Assembly (NCBI GenBank): GCA_947245585.1
Contig: CAMXPV010000004.1
Location: 48,578 to 112,577, forward strand
Length of the DNA: 64,000 nucleotides
Reading direction: 5' to 3'
DNA from: an uncultured Lachnospiraceae bacterium
Lineage (GTDB): Bacteria; Bacillota; Clostridia; Lachnospirales; Lachnospiraceae
Shown here one piece after another: positions 8,769 through 15,967 of the stretch. Every line of letters starts with the position of its first letter. The stretch's first letter is position 1. The translations under genes were made by a program, and so were the position numbers. Under the pieces are notes generated by a model that did not search any database, was not told where the DNA came from, and worked only from the letters and a program-made list of their open reading frames with translations.

Positions 8769-9467
8769 CTAAATCACCGTGTATTCTCTCTCTCCAAATA
8801 TGCCCGTACCGACTCTGATGTAGGTCGCACCCTCTGTTATCGCGACTTCATAGTCCCCGGTCATTCCCATAGAAAGTTCCTCCATAAAAACATTATCAAT
8901 GTTTTTATGTATTATGTCAACATAAATTTGCTTTAATTTTTCAAAATATGGTCTGTTTTCTTCCGAATCCTCAACATATGGTGCTATTGTCATCAGTCCT
9001 CTGACACGGATATGGGGTAATTTTGCGATTTCTTCCACCAGGGAACAGGCTTCTTCGGAAGTCGCCCCAAATTTACTCTCTTCCCCCGCCACATTCACCT
9101 CTACAAGGATATCGACTGTTATTTTTTTCTTGGCCGCCTCCTTGTCGATCTCCTGTGCCAGCCTGAGAGAGTCCACACTGTGAATCAGAAAAACCTTGTC
9201 CACAATATATTTCACTTTATTGCGCTGCAGATGTCCGATCATGTGCCAACGGATGTCCTTCGGCATACGCTCGTACTTCTCTACCAGTTCCTGCACTTTG
9301 TTCTCCCCGAAATCGCGACAGCCGTTATTATAAGCCTCCTCCAGTGCGGCTAAGGGCTTGGTCTTGCTCACTGCAATCAGCTTCACTTCTGAAAGTTCCC
9401 GCCCACAAACATTACAGGCGTTCTCTATTCGGCCCCTCACCGTATCCAGATTCTCCCTGATTCCCAT
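8769..9467 (-). CDS. yggS: YggS/PLPBP-family pyridoxal phosphate homeostasis protein
   Basis: 232 residues, single alanine-racemase-like barrel. AVSKTKP near residue 33 holds the PLP lysine; FGENKVQEL, WHMIGHLQRNK and SMGMTGDYEVAI are family signatures. It binds PLP and influences B6 and amino-acid homeostasis; no enzyme reaction is established for the family. ATG 9467 has GGAGGGG upstream. Order yggS then sepF is conserved in Firmicutes. Confidence 0.94.
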   Translation of the reverse strand: MGIRENLDTVRGRIENACNVCGRELSEVKLIAVSKTKPLAALEEAYNNGCRDFGENKVQELVEKYERMPKDIRWHMIGHLQRNKVKYIVDKVFLIHSVDSLRLAQEIDKEAAKKKITVDILVEVNVAGEESKFGATSEEACSLVEEIAKLPHIRVRGLMTIAPYVEDSEENRPYFEKLKQIYVDIIHKNIDNVFMEELSMGMTGDYEVAITEGATYIRVGTGIFGEREYTVI

Positions 9468-9488
9468 TGTTATACCCCTCCCGCCCTT

Positions 9489-9535
9489 TACAGAGAATGC
9501 TTACGCATTCTCTTGACTGAGCGCCTGCGTTCAGT
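9489..9535 (-). repeat. Post-stop double hairpin, copy 2
   Basis: Behind the TAG of the HlyD-like gene: a 10-bp stem GACTGAACGC/GCGCTCAGTC (9515-9536, one G-T wobble, including the G of the stop codon) and AGAGAATGC/GCATTCTCT (9492-9513, 4-nt loop), followed by GTAAA as in copy 1 at 2404-2447. Confidence 0.7.
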
Positions 9536-10933
9536 CTACTCATAGATAAATTGATTGTCTTTCACCATATCGGCATTGAGCACAATGTAATCGTACACAT
9601 TCAGTCCGTAGTTGGTGTTGGATTTTACCACGGAATACTCTTCATTGTCATACAAAATACTGATCTGCTTAAAGTCAGCGTAGCCTTTGTTGATATTGTA
9701 TACACCTTTCAGGGTGCCCGTTTTATGGATCGCATATTTCTCACCCGTCTCCGGCATAACAATGTAATTGTTTGCGCGCAGCGTAGAGTCGTCCAGATAG
9801 TATTCCGTCTCCGTCTCCTCATAAATTTCCGTCTCCACAAACTGGGTTGTGGCCTCACCCTCCTCGTTGTATGTCTCAAGAAGCACGCCATCGTTGCCGT
9901 TTGGCCCTCCTTTTGTCACATAGGACTTTGGCACGATGAAAAATTCCTTGGTCACAATAGCTGAATTGGGAATCTTAAGTCCCGTCTCCTCATCCAACAA
10001 AAGCTCAACGTCGATAAACCGGTCCGTGCAGAAGGTGATCATGGAATTGGTAAAAGTCAAAGATACAAAGGTGTCCCCGGCCTCATTGGTGTAGGAAGCC
10101 GCCTGTCCCCATGCCGTATACTGGTTTTTCAGGAAACGAACCTCCACATACTTTTCCTTCTCCACAAGCCGGTCGGCCAGGTTTTTATCTACCTGAATGA
10201 CAATGGACCAGTCCTCATCCGTGGCCAGTTTGTAGACCGGATCTCCCGCCGCCACCAACCCGTTATTTACCAGATACGTCCGCTCGTATTTTTCCTCGTC
10301 GAAGAGTTCCGCCGTCATATCCTCCAGTTTCAGGTGCTCATACCCGTCCGTGGAATAAAGCACGATACCGCTGTCCACCGCTCTGCGGTAATTGATTAAC
10401 ACCGTGCCGGAAGCGTCGTTCAAGGCATCCGCGTTCTCCAAAATATTATAATTTGCAAGCTTGACCGCCATACTCTCCATGTTATGCCGGAAATTATATA
10501 CTTCGTCGAACTGTTTCCGGTCAAAACCGTGCACGAAAGAAATAATATCCGTCTTGATCTGGGAAAGATCGCTGTCGGAGAGGGAATTTTCCCCGTTTGA
10601 TCCCGCCTTTATGTAATCGGACAGCCGTCCGGTTTCATCCACCGTATAGACCAGATCGCCAACTGCCGTGCGCTCTCCCTCTCTGGCAAAGTAGTTCACG
10701 TAACCGGCATCCTGTCCGGTCACCACCACCTCCTGTCTCAGCGCAATTCCCTTATAGATGCTGTTTGAAGTAAGCGATCCCTCCTGTACGCTATAACGGA
10801 CGATATGATCTGTTCTGAAATACATGATCACACAGATCACCACATAGACAAGAATGACGGCAAAAACCACCATGCCAATGTTCAAATTAATCGGCTTTCT
10901 ATATTTAGTTATCTTATTCCGGTTATCCGCCAA
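9536..10933 (-). CDS. HlyD-like membrane-anchored protein
   Basis: 465 residues. A basic N-terminus and one membrane span (about residues 18-40) anchor a large extracellular part. Around residues 55-100 there is a biotinyl-lipoyl/HlyD-like half motif (IALRQEVVVTGQDAGYVNYFAREGERTAVG region), a helical middle, and a beta-rich C-terminal half with a second half motif (GLKIPNSAIVTKEFFIVP). This resembles periplasmic adaptor proteins, but no ABC transporter lies beside it. It sits directly upstream of yggS-sepF, so a role in envelope or division is plausible but unproven. Confidence 0.65.
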   Translation of the reverse strand: MADNRNKITKYRKPINLNIGMVVFAVILVYVVICVIMYFRTDHIVRYSVQEGSLTSNSIYKGIALRQEVVVTGQDAGYVNYFAREGERTAVGDLVYTVDETGRLSDYIKAGSNGENSLSDSDLSQIKTDIISFVHGFDRKQFDEVYNFRHNMESMAVKLANYNILENADALNDASGTVLINYRRAVDSGIVLYSTDGYEHLKLEDMTAELFDEEKYERTYLVNNGLVAAGDPVYKLATDEDWSIVIQVDKNLADRLVEKEKYVEVRFLKNQYTAWGQAASYTNEAGDTFVSLTFTNSMITFCTDRFIDVELLLDEETGLKIPNSAIVTKEFFIVPKSYVTKGGPNGNDGVLLETYNEEGEATTQFVETEIYEETETEYYLDDSTLRANNYIVMPETGEKYAIHKTGTLKGVYNINKGYADFKQISILYDNEEYSVVKSNTNYGLNVYDYIVLNADMVKDNQFIYE

Positions 10934-10967
10934 CTAAAAACCTCCTGATGTGCGTCCCTGCGCAAAG

Positions 10968-10996
10968 AAAACCCCGGAAGCGTCCTCCGAGGTTTT
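10968..10996 (-). terminator. Terminator behind the small P-loop gene
   Basis: 11-bp stem (10968-10978 with 10986-10996, one wobble pair) ending in GGGGTTTTCTTT on the minus strand. Confidence 0.75.
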
Positions 10997-11028
10997 ATGG
11001 CATTGTCTCTATATAGATTATGTACATA

Positions 11029-11448
11029 TCAGAGGGATACAATCACATTTTTACGCATGCTCTCGGGAAGCTCGCTCTCATCACGAGACACACTGATCAC
11101 AAAATCCACATGGAATTTCTCACTGATCTTCTCAATCTTACCGACAACCTTCTCCAACGCATCCGAATCCATACACGCAATTTTCAAGAAGCTGTCAAAA
11201 TACATCTGCTGTAAATCATGGTCCTGAGAGATAATACCGCATACAAAACCAATAAATTCGTCGCTGTCCGTCACCAGATATTCCGACACGTCAATGAGCC
11301 TGATCTTATTATTCAGCTCAAACATATGTTTCGTACTCTTGTCCAGATACACGACATTGCCCTGCACATCCTTGATCTCCGTGTTTACTTTATCCAGTAA
11401 ATGCTTGGTCTTACCTTTTCCTTCCCTTCCTACAATAAACTGAACCAT
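11029..11448 (-). CDS. Small P-loop protein, function unknown
   Basis: 139 residues. The N-terminus MVQFIVGREGKGKTKHL holds a Walker-A-like GxxGKGKT, followed by VVYLD and, near the C-terminus, DFVISVSRDESELP. It is short for a full ATPase: only one P-loop and a possible Walker-B-like hydrophobic strand. GGAGG lies 8 nt before ATG 11448. It is a single-gene unit between its own promoter and terminator. I do not recognise the family. Confidence 0.6.
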   Translation of the reverse strand: MVQFIVGREGKGKTKHLLDKVNTEIKDVQGNVVYLDKSTKHMFELNNKIRLIDVSEYLVTDSDEFIGFVCGIISQDHDLQQMYFDSFLKIACMDSDALEKVVGKIEKISEKFHVDFVISVSRDESELPESMRKNVIVSL

Positions 11449-11492
11449 GTCGATCCCCTCCTAGTGTAAAATATTAAACTTCCCTGTTTCCA

Positions 11493-11521
11493 ATTATACA
11501 GGAAATTCCTTGAAAAAACAA
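11493..11521 (-). promoter_or_regulatory. Predicted promoter of the small P-loop gene
   Basis: Minus strand: TTGTTT (11516-11521), 17-nt spacer, TATAAT (11493-11498). Confidence 0.6.
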
Positions 11522-11526
11522 CTACC

Positions 11527-12591
11527 TTATTTGATGATGGAAAGTAAATCCTTCATATCTGTGTATAAGCCCTCACGGGACTCATCTTTCAATATCACGG
11601 ATATATAGGAAGCTCCATTGCTGCTTCTGGACAGCAGAATCAAACAGTGCCCCGCCGCGTTGGTGGTGCCGGTCTTTCCGCCCACCACAGTCACGTTTGC
11701 CGGCGCTTCATAGGTCCCTCTCAAAAAAAGATTTGAGTTCTCCATCTCCAACGATTTTTCGGAGCCATCAGCCGCCGTGTACACCGTGCTGTAGGAATTC
11801 ATCTGTATGATTTGGTTAAACAGCTCGTACTTCAAGGCTTCCTGAAAAATCAGATAGAGGTCATAAGCGGTCACATAATGCCCTTCCTCCGTCAGGCCGT
11901 TGGGATTCATAAAATGGCAGTTGGTTGCGCCGATCTCCTGTGCCTCCTGATTCATGAGCTCCACAAAATGTTCCACGGTACCCGGCCCGCCCACAGAAGC
12001 CGAAACTCCTTCCGCGATCAAAATGGCAGCATCGTTGCCTGAATAAATCAGCAGGGCATGCACCGCCTGATCCATCGTCATCTTATCTCCCGGCTTCAGA
12101 CCGCATAGCACCGCACCCGATTCTTTGACAAGCACATTCTCCGAAGCCGTATAAATATCGTCCGGCGAACCATACTTCAAGGCGACAAGCGCCGTCATCA
12201 CCTTCGTCAGACTGGCCGGATTCATCTGATTATTCGCGTTTTTCGCATACAGTGTCTCCAGATCCTTCGTGTCAAAGAGCGCAGCCGCACCTACCTGCTG
12301 CAGATCGGGACCGCCCGCCGTCACATCCTTCGCCGCCACACACAGCTCCTTCGCGAACGGCTCTATGGTCTCCCGGTTTGTGATGTTGAAAAGCTGATAG
12401 CTGCTGACGTTTCCCTGTTCTTCGTAGGCCATGTCATACTTTGTGCCCCCGCAGCCCGTAAGCACAAGAGCCGCCGCCGCAAGCAGGGCATAGAATCTGC
12501 TTATCCGCTTAATTTTAGCCGAGGCTGCTGAAAGCAGTCCTCGAGATCGAGCTTTGCTCGATCGGTTACTTGTACATTTCACGCCACTCAA
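11527..12591 (-). CDS. D-alanyl-D-alanine carboxypeptidase (DacF/PBP5-like lipoprotein)
   Basis: Up to 354 residues. All three serine-peptidase motifs of the S11 family are present: SLTK (about residue 127), SGN (about 183) and KTG (about 307). A hydrophobic stretch ending in LVLTGC near residue 47 is a lipobox, so the mature protein is probably a lipoprotein that trims peptidoglycan stem peptides. The start is uncertain: the longest reading uses TTG 12591 inside mgsA, with AGGAG only 3 nt away, and its first 25 codons run through a double hairpin. No ATG lies between there and the signal peptide. Confidence 0.85.
   Translation of the reverse strand: MSGVKCTSNRSSKARSRGLLSAASAKIKRISRFYALLAAAALVLTGCGGTKYDMAYEEQGNVSSYQLFNITNRETIEPFAKELCVAAKDVTAGGPDLQQVGAAALFDTKDLETLYAKNANNQMNPASLTKVMTALVALKYGSPDDIYTASENVLVKESGAVLCGLKPGDKMTMDQAVHALLIYSGNDAAILIAEGVSASVGGPGTVEHFVELMNQEAQEIGATNCHFMNPNGLTEEGHYVTAYDLYLIFQEALKYELFNQIIQMNSYSTVYTAADGSEKSLEMENSNLFLRGTYEAPANVTVVGGKTGTTNAAGHCLILLSRSSNGASYISVILKDESREGLYTDMKDLLSIIK
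12518..12564 (-). repeat. Post-stop double hairpin, copy 3
   Basis: Two nt behind the mgsA stop: GATCGAGC/GCTCGATC (12545-12563, 3-nt loop), then a bulged stem GAGG-A-CTGCT/AGCAG-CCTC within 12518-12543. The second stem recurs at 14104-14129. Here the repeat overlaps the probable translation start region of the carboxypeptidase gene. Confidence 0.7.
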
Positions 12592-12961
12592 GGTCTCCTC
12601 TGTCGAGAGATTTGATCAAAAGCTCTGCAGATGCCAAATTTGTGGCAAGCGGAATATTATGTCTGTCGCAGAGCATGACCACGTTGTTTACATCCGGCTC
12701 ATGGGACTTCGGATAGAGCGGGTCTCTTAAGAAAATCACCAAGTCGATCTGGTTGTGCTCAATCTGTGCGCCAATCTGCTGGGCGCCGCCCAAGTGTCCC
12801 GCCAGATACTTATGGATGGTCAGATTGGTCACTTCCTCAATCAGCCTGCCCGTCGTTCCCGTCGCATACAACTCGTTTTTACTCAAAATTCCCCGATATG
12901 CAATGCAGAAATTCTGCATCAGTTTTTTCTTTGCATCATGTGCGATCAATGCGATATTCAT
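12566..12961 (-). CDS. mgsA: Methylglyoxal synthase
   Basis: 131 residues from ATG 12961 (MNIALIAHDAKK), preceded by AGGGGTG; an upstream in-frame start at 13003 lies deep in rodA and is less likely. The AHDAKK start, TGTTGRLIE (about residues 40-48) and GGAQQIGAQI (about 59-68) are MgsA signatures; the Asp of RDPL (about 86) fits the catalytic region. It converts dihydroxyacetone phosphate to methylglyoxal and phosphate, a bypass when sugar phosphates build up. It overlaps the rodA 3' end by 26 nt. Confidence 0.93.
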   Translation of the reverse strand: MNIALIAHDAKKKLMQNFCIAYRGILSKNELYATGTTGRLIEEVTNLTIHKYLAGHLGGAQQIGAQIEHNQIDLVIFLRDPLYPKSHEPDVNNVVMLCDRHNIPLATNLASAELLIKSLDRGDLEWREMYK

Positions 12962-14081
12962 TTTTGCTAGCACCCCTATCGTTTTTACATTGTAGTCGTA
13001 CATTCAGTACAAAACCGATTCCGATATAGAGACTCACAAGAGAAGTGAGCCCATAGCTTACAAACGGAAGCGGAATCCCCGTGTTCGGGCTTGCCCCGGT
13101 AGCCACCGCGATATTGAGCATTCCCTGAAAGCCGACCAACACCGCAACCCCCGCCGCTATGATCGTGCCGGCTAAATCTTTTGCCTTCCTAGCTACCATA
13201 ATACATTCTATTGAGATGAAAATCAACAGCACAATTACAGTACAGCCACCGACGAACCCAAATTCTTCCCCAATTACCGCATAAATAAAGTCCGTCTCCG
13301 CCTCCGAAATAAAATTTCCGTTTTTCACGGAACTGATCTCGTTGGTGTTGTAACCCTTGCCGTAGAGCATACCGGAACCGATGGCCATTTGGGAATTGGT
13401 CTGCTGATAAGCCTCCGTGGTGGCGTATTCTTCCGGGTAAAGCCATGCCAGAATACGTCTCTGTTGGTATTCGTCGATAATCTGCTGATCCGGCTGTAAA
13501 ATCAGCGTCAGCGTAATGATAAAGGCCGGCACCGCCACGGAAATTACTAAAATCACGTATTTCCAACTCACGCCTCCCACAAACATCACCACGCAGAAAA
13601 CAAGCACCACCATTATGCTGGTGGAAAGGTCCGGCTGTTTGAGAATCAGGTAAATCGACGGCACAAACAGCGCCACGCAGCTGCCAACAATCCGGAAGTT
13701 TCCCATCTCCTCCTTATGTTTCATGATAAACTGTGCATAAAATAAAATCAATAGTATCTTAGCTGTTTCCGAGGGCTGAAACTGAATACCGAAAAGATTT
13801 AACCAACGCTGCGCGCCGCCGGCCTCAACGCCCGCCACCCGTACCAACCACAAAAGCGCTATGTTTGCCACATACATGATCCAGTAAAACTTCAGAATCA
13901 CGGAATAATCAAACAGGGATATCACTAGCATCAGAAAAAAACCAAAAACTGCCCCCGCCGTCTGTCTTGACTGCAAAGATTCTTTGGCGCTGCCGATGGC
14001 CATAACGCCGATGGCGGTAATCGCCACCACCAGAACGATCAATTTAAAGTCATAGTCCCTGATGTGATATTGTTTCAGCAT
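12936..14081 (-). CDS. rodA: RodA-type SEDS peptidoglycan polymerase
   Basis: 381 residues from ATG 14081 (MLKQYHIRDYDFK), with GGAAG upstream. About ten membrane helices, the large extracytoplasmic loop after about residue 190, and the C-terminal NTGIPLPFVSYG signature identify a SEDS protein; GVRRWL-like AGGAQRWLNLFGIQFQPSE and the PDLSTS motif near residue 160 (KQPDLSTS) fit RodA/FtsW. RodA polymerises glycan strands with a class B PBP, here probably the PBP2 encoded at 15968-18841 in the same operon. Confidence 0.93.
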   Translation of the reverse strand: MLKQYHIRDYDFKLIVLVVAITAIGVMAIGSAKESLQSRQTAGAVFGFFLMLVISLFDYSVILKFYWIMYVANIALLWLVRVAGVEAGGAQRWLNLFGIQFQPSETAKILLILFYAQFIMKHKEEMGNFRIVGSCVALFVPSIYLILKQPDLSTSIMVVLVFCVVMFVGGVSWKYVILVISVAVPAFIITLTLILQPDQQIIDEYQQRRILAWLYPEEYATTEAYQQTNSQMAIGSGMLYGKGYNTNEISSVKNGNFISEAETDFIYAVIGEEFGFVGGCTVIVLLIFISIECIMVARKAKDLAGTIIAAGVAVLVGFQGMLNIAVATGASPNTGIPLPFVSYGLTSLVSLYIGIGFVLNVRLQCKNDRGASKNEYRIDRT

Positions 14082-14103
14082 ATATCTTCCTTCATCCTGT
14101 TGT

Positions 14104-14151
14104 GCCGAGGCTGCCGCAGGCAGTCCTCGCAATCGAGCGCAGCTCGATTTG
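14104..14151 (-). repeat. Post-stop double hairpin, copy 4
   Basis: One nt behind the minE TAA: AATCGAGC/GCTCGATT (14131-14149, 3-nt loop), then CGAGG-A-CTGCC/GGCAG-CCTCG (14104-14129). The first stem matches copies 3 and 5 with paired base changes, the second matches copy 3. Confidence 0.75.
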
Positions 14152-14415
14152 TTATTGTTTTAGATCCAAAATCGGTATATTCGCATACAGCGTCGGATTC
14201 TTAATACCATGCCCCTTGCCGCTTGTCTGTGTAATCTGTATCTCCATGCTCTTGGTATCTATCTTCATGTATTTGGATATCACTTTGGCGATATCGTTTT
14301 TAATCATTTCCATCATCTCCTGAGAGCAGTTTACCCTGTCGGAAATAAGCAGGATCTTCAACCGGTCCTTGGCTATCTCTCTGGAGCTTCTCCGTTTTAG
14401 CAGATTTTTAAACAC
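14152..14415 (-). CDS. minE: Cell division topological specificity factor MinE
   Basis: 87 residues. The N-terminal half has the MinD-binding region (AKDRLKILLISDR), the C-terminal half the dimerisation part (MIKNDIAKVISKYMKID). MinE drives MinD off the membrane and sets up Min oscillation. MinE is missing from Bacillus but present in many Clostridia. It follows minD by 11 nt. Confidence 0.92.
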   Translation of the reverse strand: MFKNLLKRRSSREIAKDRLKILLISDRVNCSQEMMEMIKNDIAKVISKYMKIDTKSMEIQITQTSGKGHGIKNPTLYANIPILDLKQ

Positions 14416-14426
14416 ACTGATCCCCC

Positions 14427-15218
14427 CTAACCTTTATGGAAAATACCCGTTACCTTGGTCCAGAACGAAACGTTCCTGTCAAAATCCATGAAAGGAACTT
14501 CTTCGCCCATCACCCGGCAGCAGATATTCTGGTATGCCTTCCCTGCAAGCGTATTGCTTCCGACTAACGGTTCACCCTGATTTGTGGCTATCACCACATT
14601 CTCATCGTCCGGCACCCTTCCGATCAGCGGCAGTGACAGAATATCCACCACATCCTCCGAGGACATCATGTCGCCGCGCCTGATCATATCCTGTCTGATT
14701 CGGTTGATGATCAGATCCATCCTATGTATCTCATTGGCCTCCAAAAGACCGATGATCCTATCCGCATCCCGGATGGCGGACACCTCCGGGGTTGTCACCA
14801 CAAGCGCCCTGTCTGCGCCCGCGATGGCATTCTGAAACCCCTGCTCAATGCCGGCAGGACAGTCCAGAATAATATAGTCAAACTGATCCCGCAGATGGCT
14901 GATCATGCGCACCATCTGAGAGGGATTCACCGCGCTCTTATCCTTTGTCTGGGCCGAGGGCAGAAGAAACAGGGTGGGATACCGCTTGTCCCGTATGATC
15001 GCCTGCTTGATACGGCAGTTTCCCTCCACTACATCCACCAGATTATATACAATCCGGTTTTCTAGCCCCATGACCACATCCAGATTCCGAAGGCCGATAT
15101 CTGTGTCGATCAGAATGACCTTCTTCCCCATTGCCGCAAGACCTGTTCCGACGTTTGCTGAGGTGGTGGTCTTTCCCACCCCGCCTTTCCCTGACGTGAC
15201 GACAATCACTTCACTCAT
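14427..15218 (-). CDS. minD: Septum site-determining ATPase MinD
   Basis: 263 residues. Deviant Walker A GKGGVGKTT (about residues 10-18), IDTDIGLRNLDVVMG (about 37-51), and ILDCPAGIEQGF (about 117-128) are MinD signatures; the C-terminus (FWTKVTGIFHKG) is an amphipathic membrane-binding helix. MinD binds the membrane with ATP and recruits MinC to block FtsZ rings at the poles. Confidence 0.95.
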   Translation of the reverse strand: MSEVIVVTSGKGGVGKTTTSANVGTGLAAMGKKVILIDTDIGLRNLDVVMGLENRIVYNLVDVVEGNCRIKQAIIRDKRYPTLFLLPSAQTKDKSAVNPSQMVRMISHLRDQFDYIILDCPAGIEQGFQNAIAGADRALVVTTPEVSAIRDADRIIGLLEANEIHRMDLIINRIRQDMIRRGDMMSSEDVVDILSLPLIGRVPDDENVVIATNQGEPLVGSNTLAGKAYQNICCRVMGEEVPFMDFDRNVSFWTKVTGIFHKG

Positions 15219-15262
15219 AGCAAATCCTCCATTGATGAATTGTTATCGTCTACCAAATGATC

Positions 15263-15943
15263 CTAGAATGGCAAATCATTCAGTAATTCTTTGGTAATCG
15301 GCTCTATTTTCACTCTGGCGTCATTCACAAAAGCAATTTTCGGCTGAATCTTTGGTTTGATCGACCATTTGCTCTGTTTCTCTGAAGTTTTATATTTGAA
15401 ATCGCCTATTTTCAATTTCTCAGGCGACATTTCAAGCGCAACGACAAAGTGCCCTTCCTCGCCGTTTCCACCGGCGTAGGCCTGTCCGTAGAGCCCTCCC
15501 AGAACTACAATATCTTTACTGGATATAATGCAGGCGCCGGGATACACGTCCCCAAGCACAATAATACTGTTTTCCGTCTCCAGAATCTGTCCGTCTTTCA
15601 GGGTTCCCTTGTAAAACTGCCCCGCGTTCTCAAGCACCTCCTGATGAAAGGAAAACTGCTGTAAAGCCCTCACAAAATTGCGGTCCGTCTCTTTATCCTT
15701 TCCCATGATACAGACAATGTTCAGTCTGGAGTTGGCAGAAATGGTATCTACGATCTGGCGCTCCTCCTGCTCAGAGAGTTCCCTTCCCTCAAAGGAGAGC
15801 ACCATGCTCGCATCCTTGAAGAAATTGGCGGATTCGCTGAATTTCATCGCAATTTCCTCCAAAAGCTGTGAAAAAGGAATCTCACTGTCCAAAAAAATGG
15901 TAAGACCGTTGGGAAAACTTTTTATAATTACTGCGTTTTTCAT
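15263..15943 (-). CDS. minC: Septum site-determining protein MinC
   Basis: 226 residues from ATG 15943 (AGAGG 7 nt upstream); a GTG six bases earlier is possible. N-terminal FtsZ-inhibiting domain (about 1-100), then the C-terminal beta-helix with repeated Gly turns (VLGDVYPGACI, VLGGLYGQAYAG, about residues 120-160). The usual His in the final turn (VHAG/AHAG) reads AYAG here. It is the first of minCDE, 24 nt behind the PBP2 gene. Confidence 0.9.
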   Translation of the reverse strand: MKNAVIIKSFPNGLTIFLDSEIPFSQLLEEIAMKFSESANFFKDASMVLSFEGRELSEQEERQIVDTISANSRLNIVCIMGKDKETDRNFVRALQQFSFHQEVLENAGQFYKGTLKDGQILETENSIIVLGDVYPGACIISSKDIVVLGGLYGQAYAGGNGEEGHFVVALEMSPEKLKIGDFKYKTSEKQSKWSIKPKIQPKIAFVNDARVKIEPITKELLNDLPF

Positions 15944-15967
15944 ACTCACACCTCTATCCTTACACCG

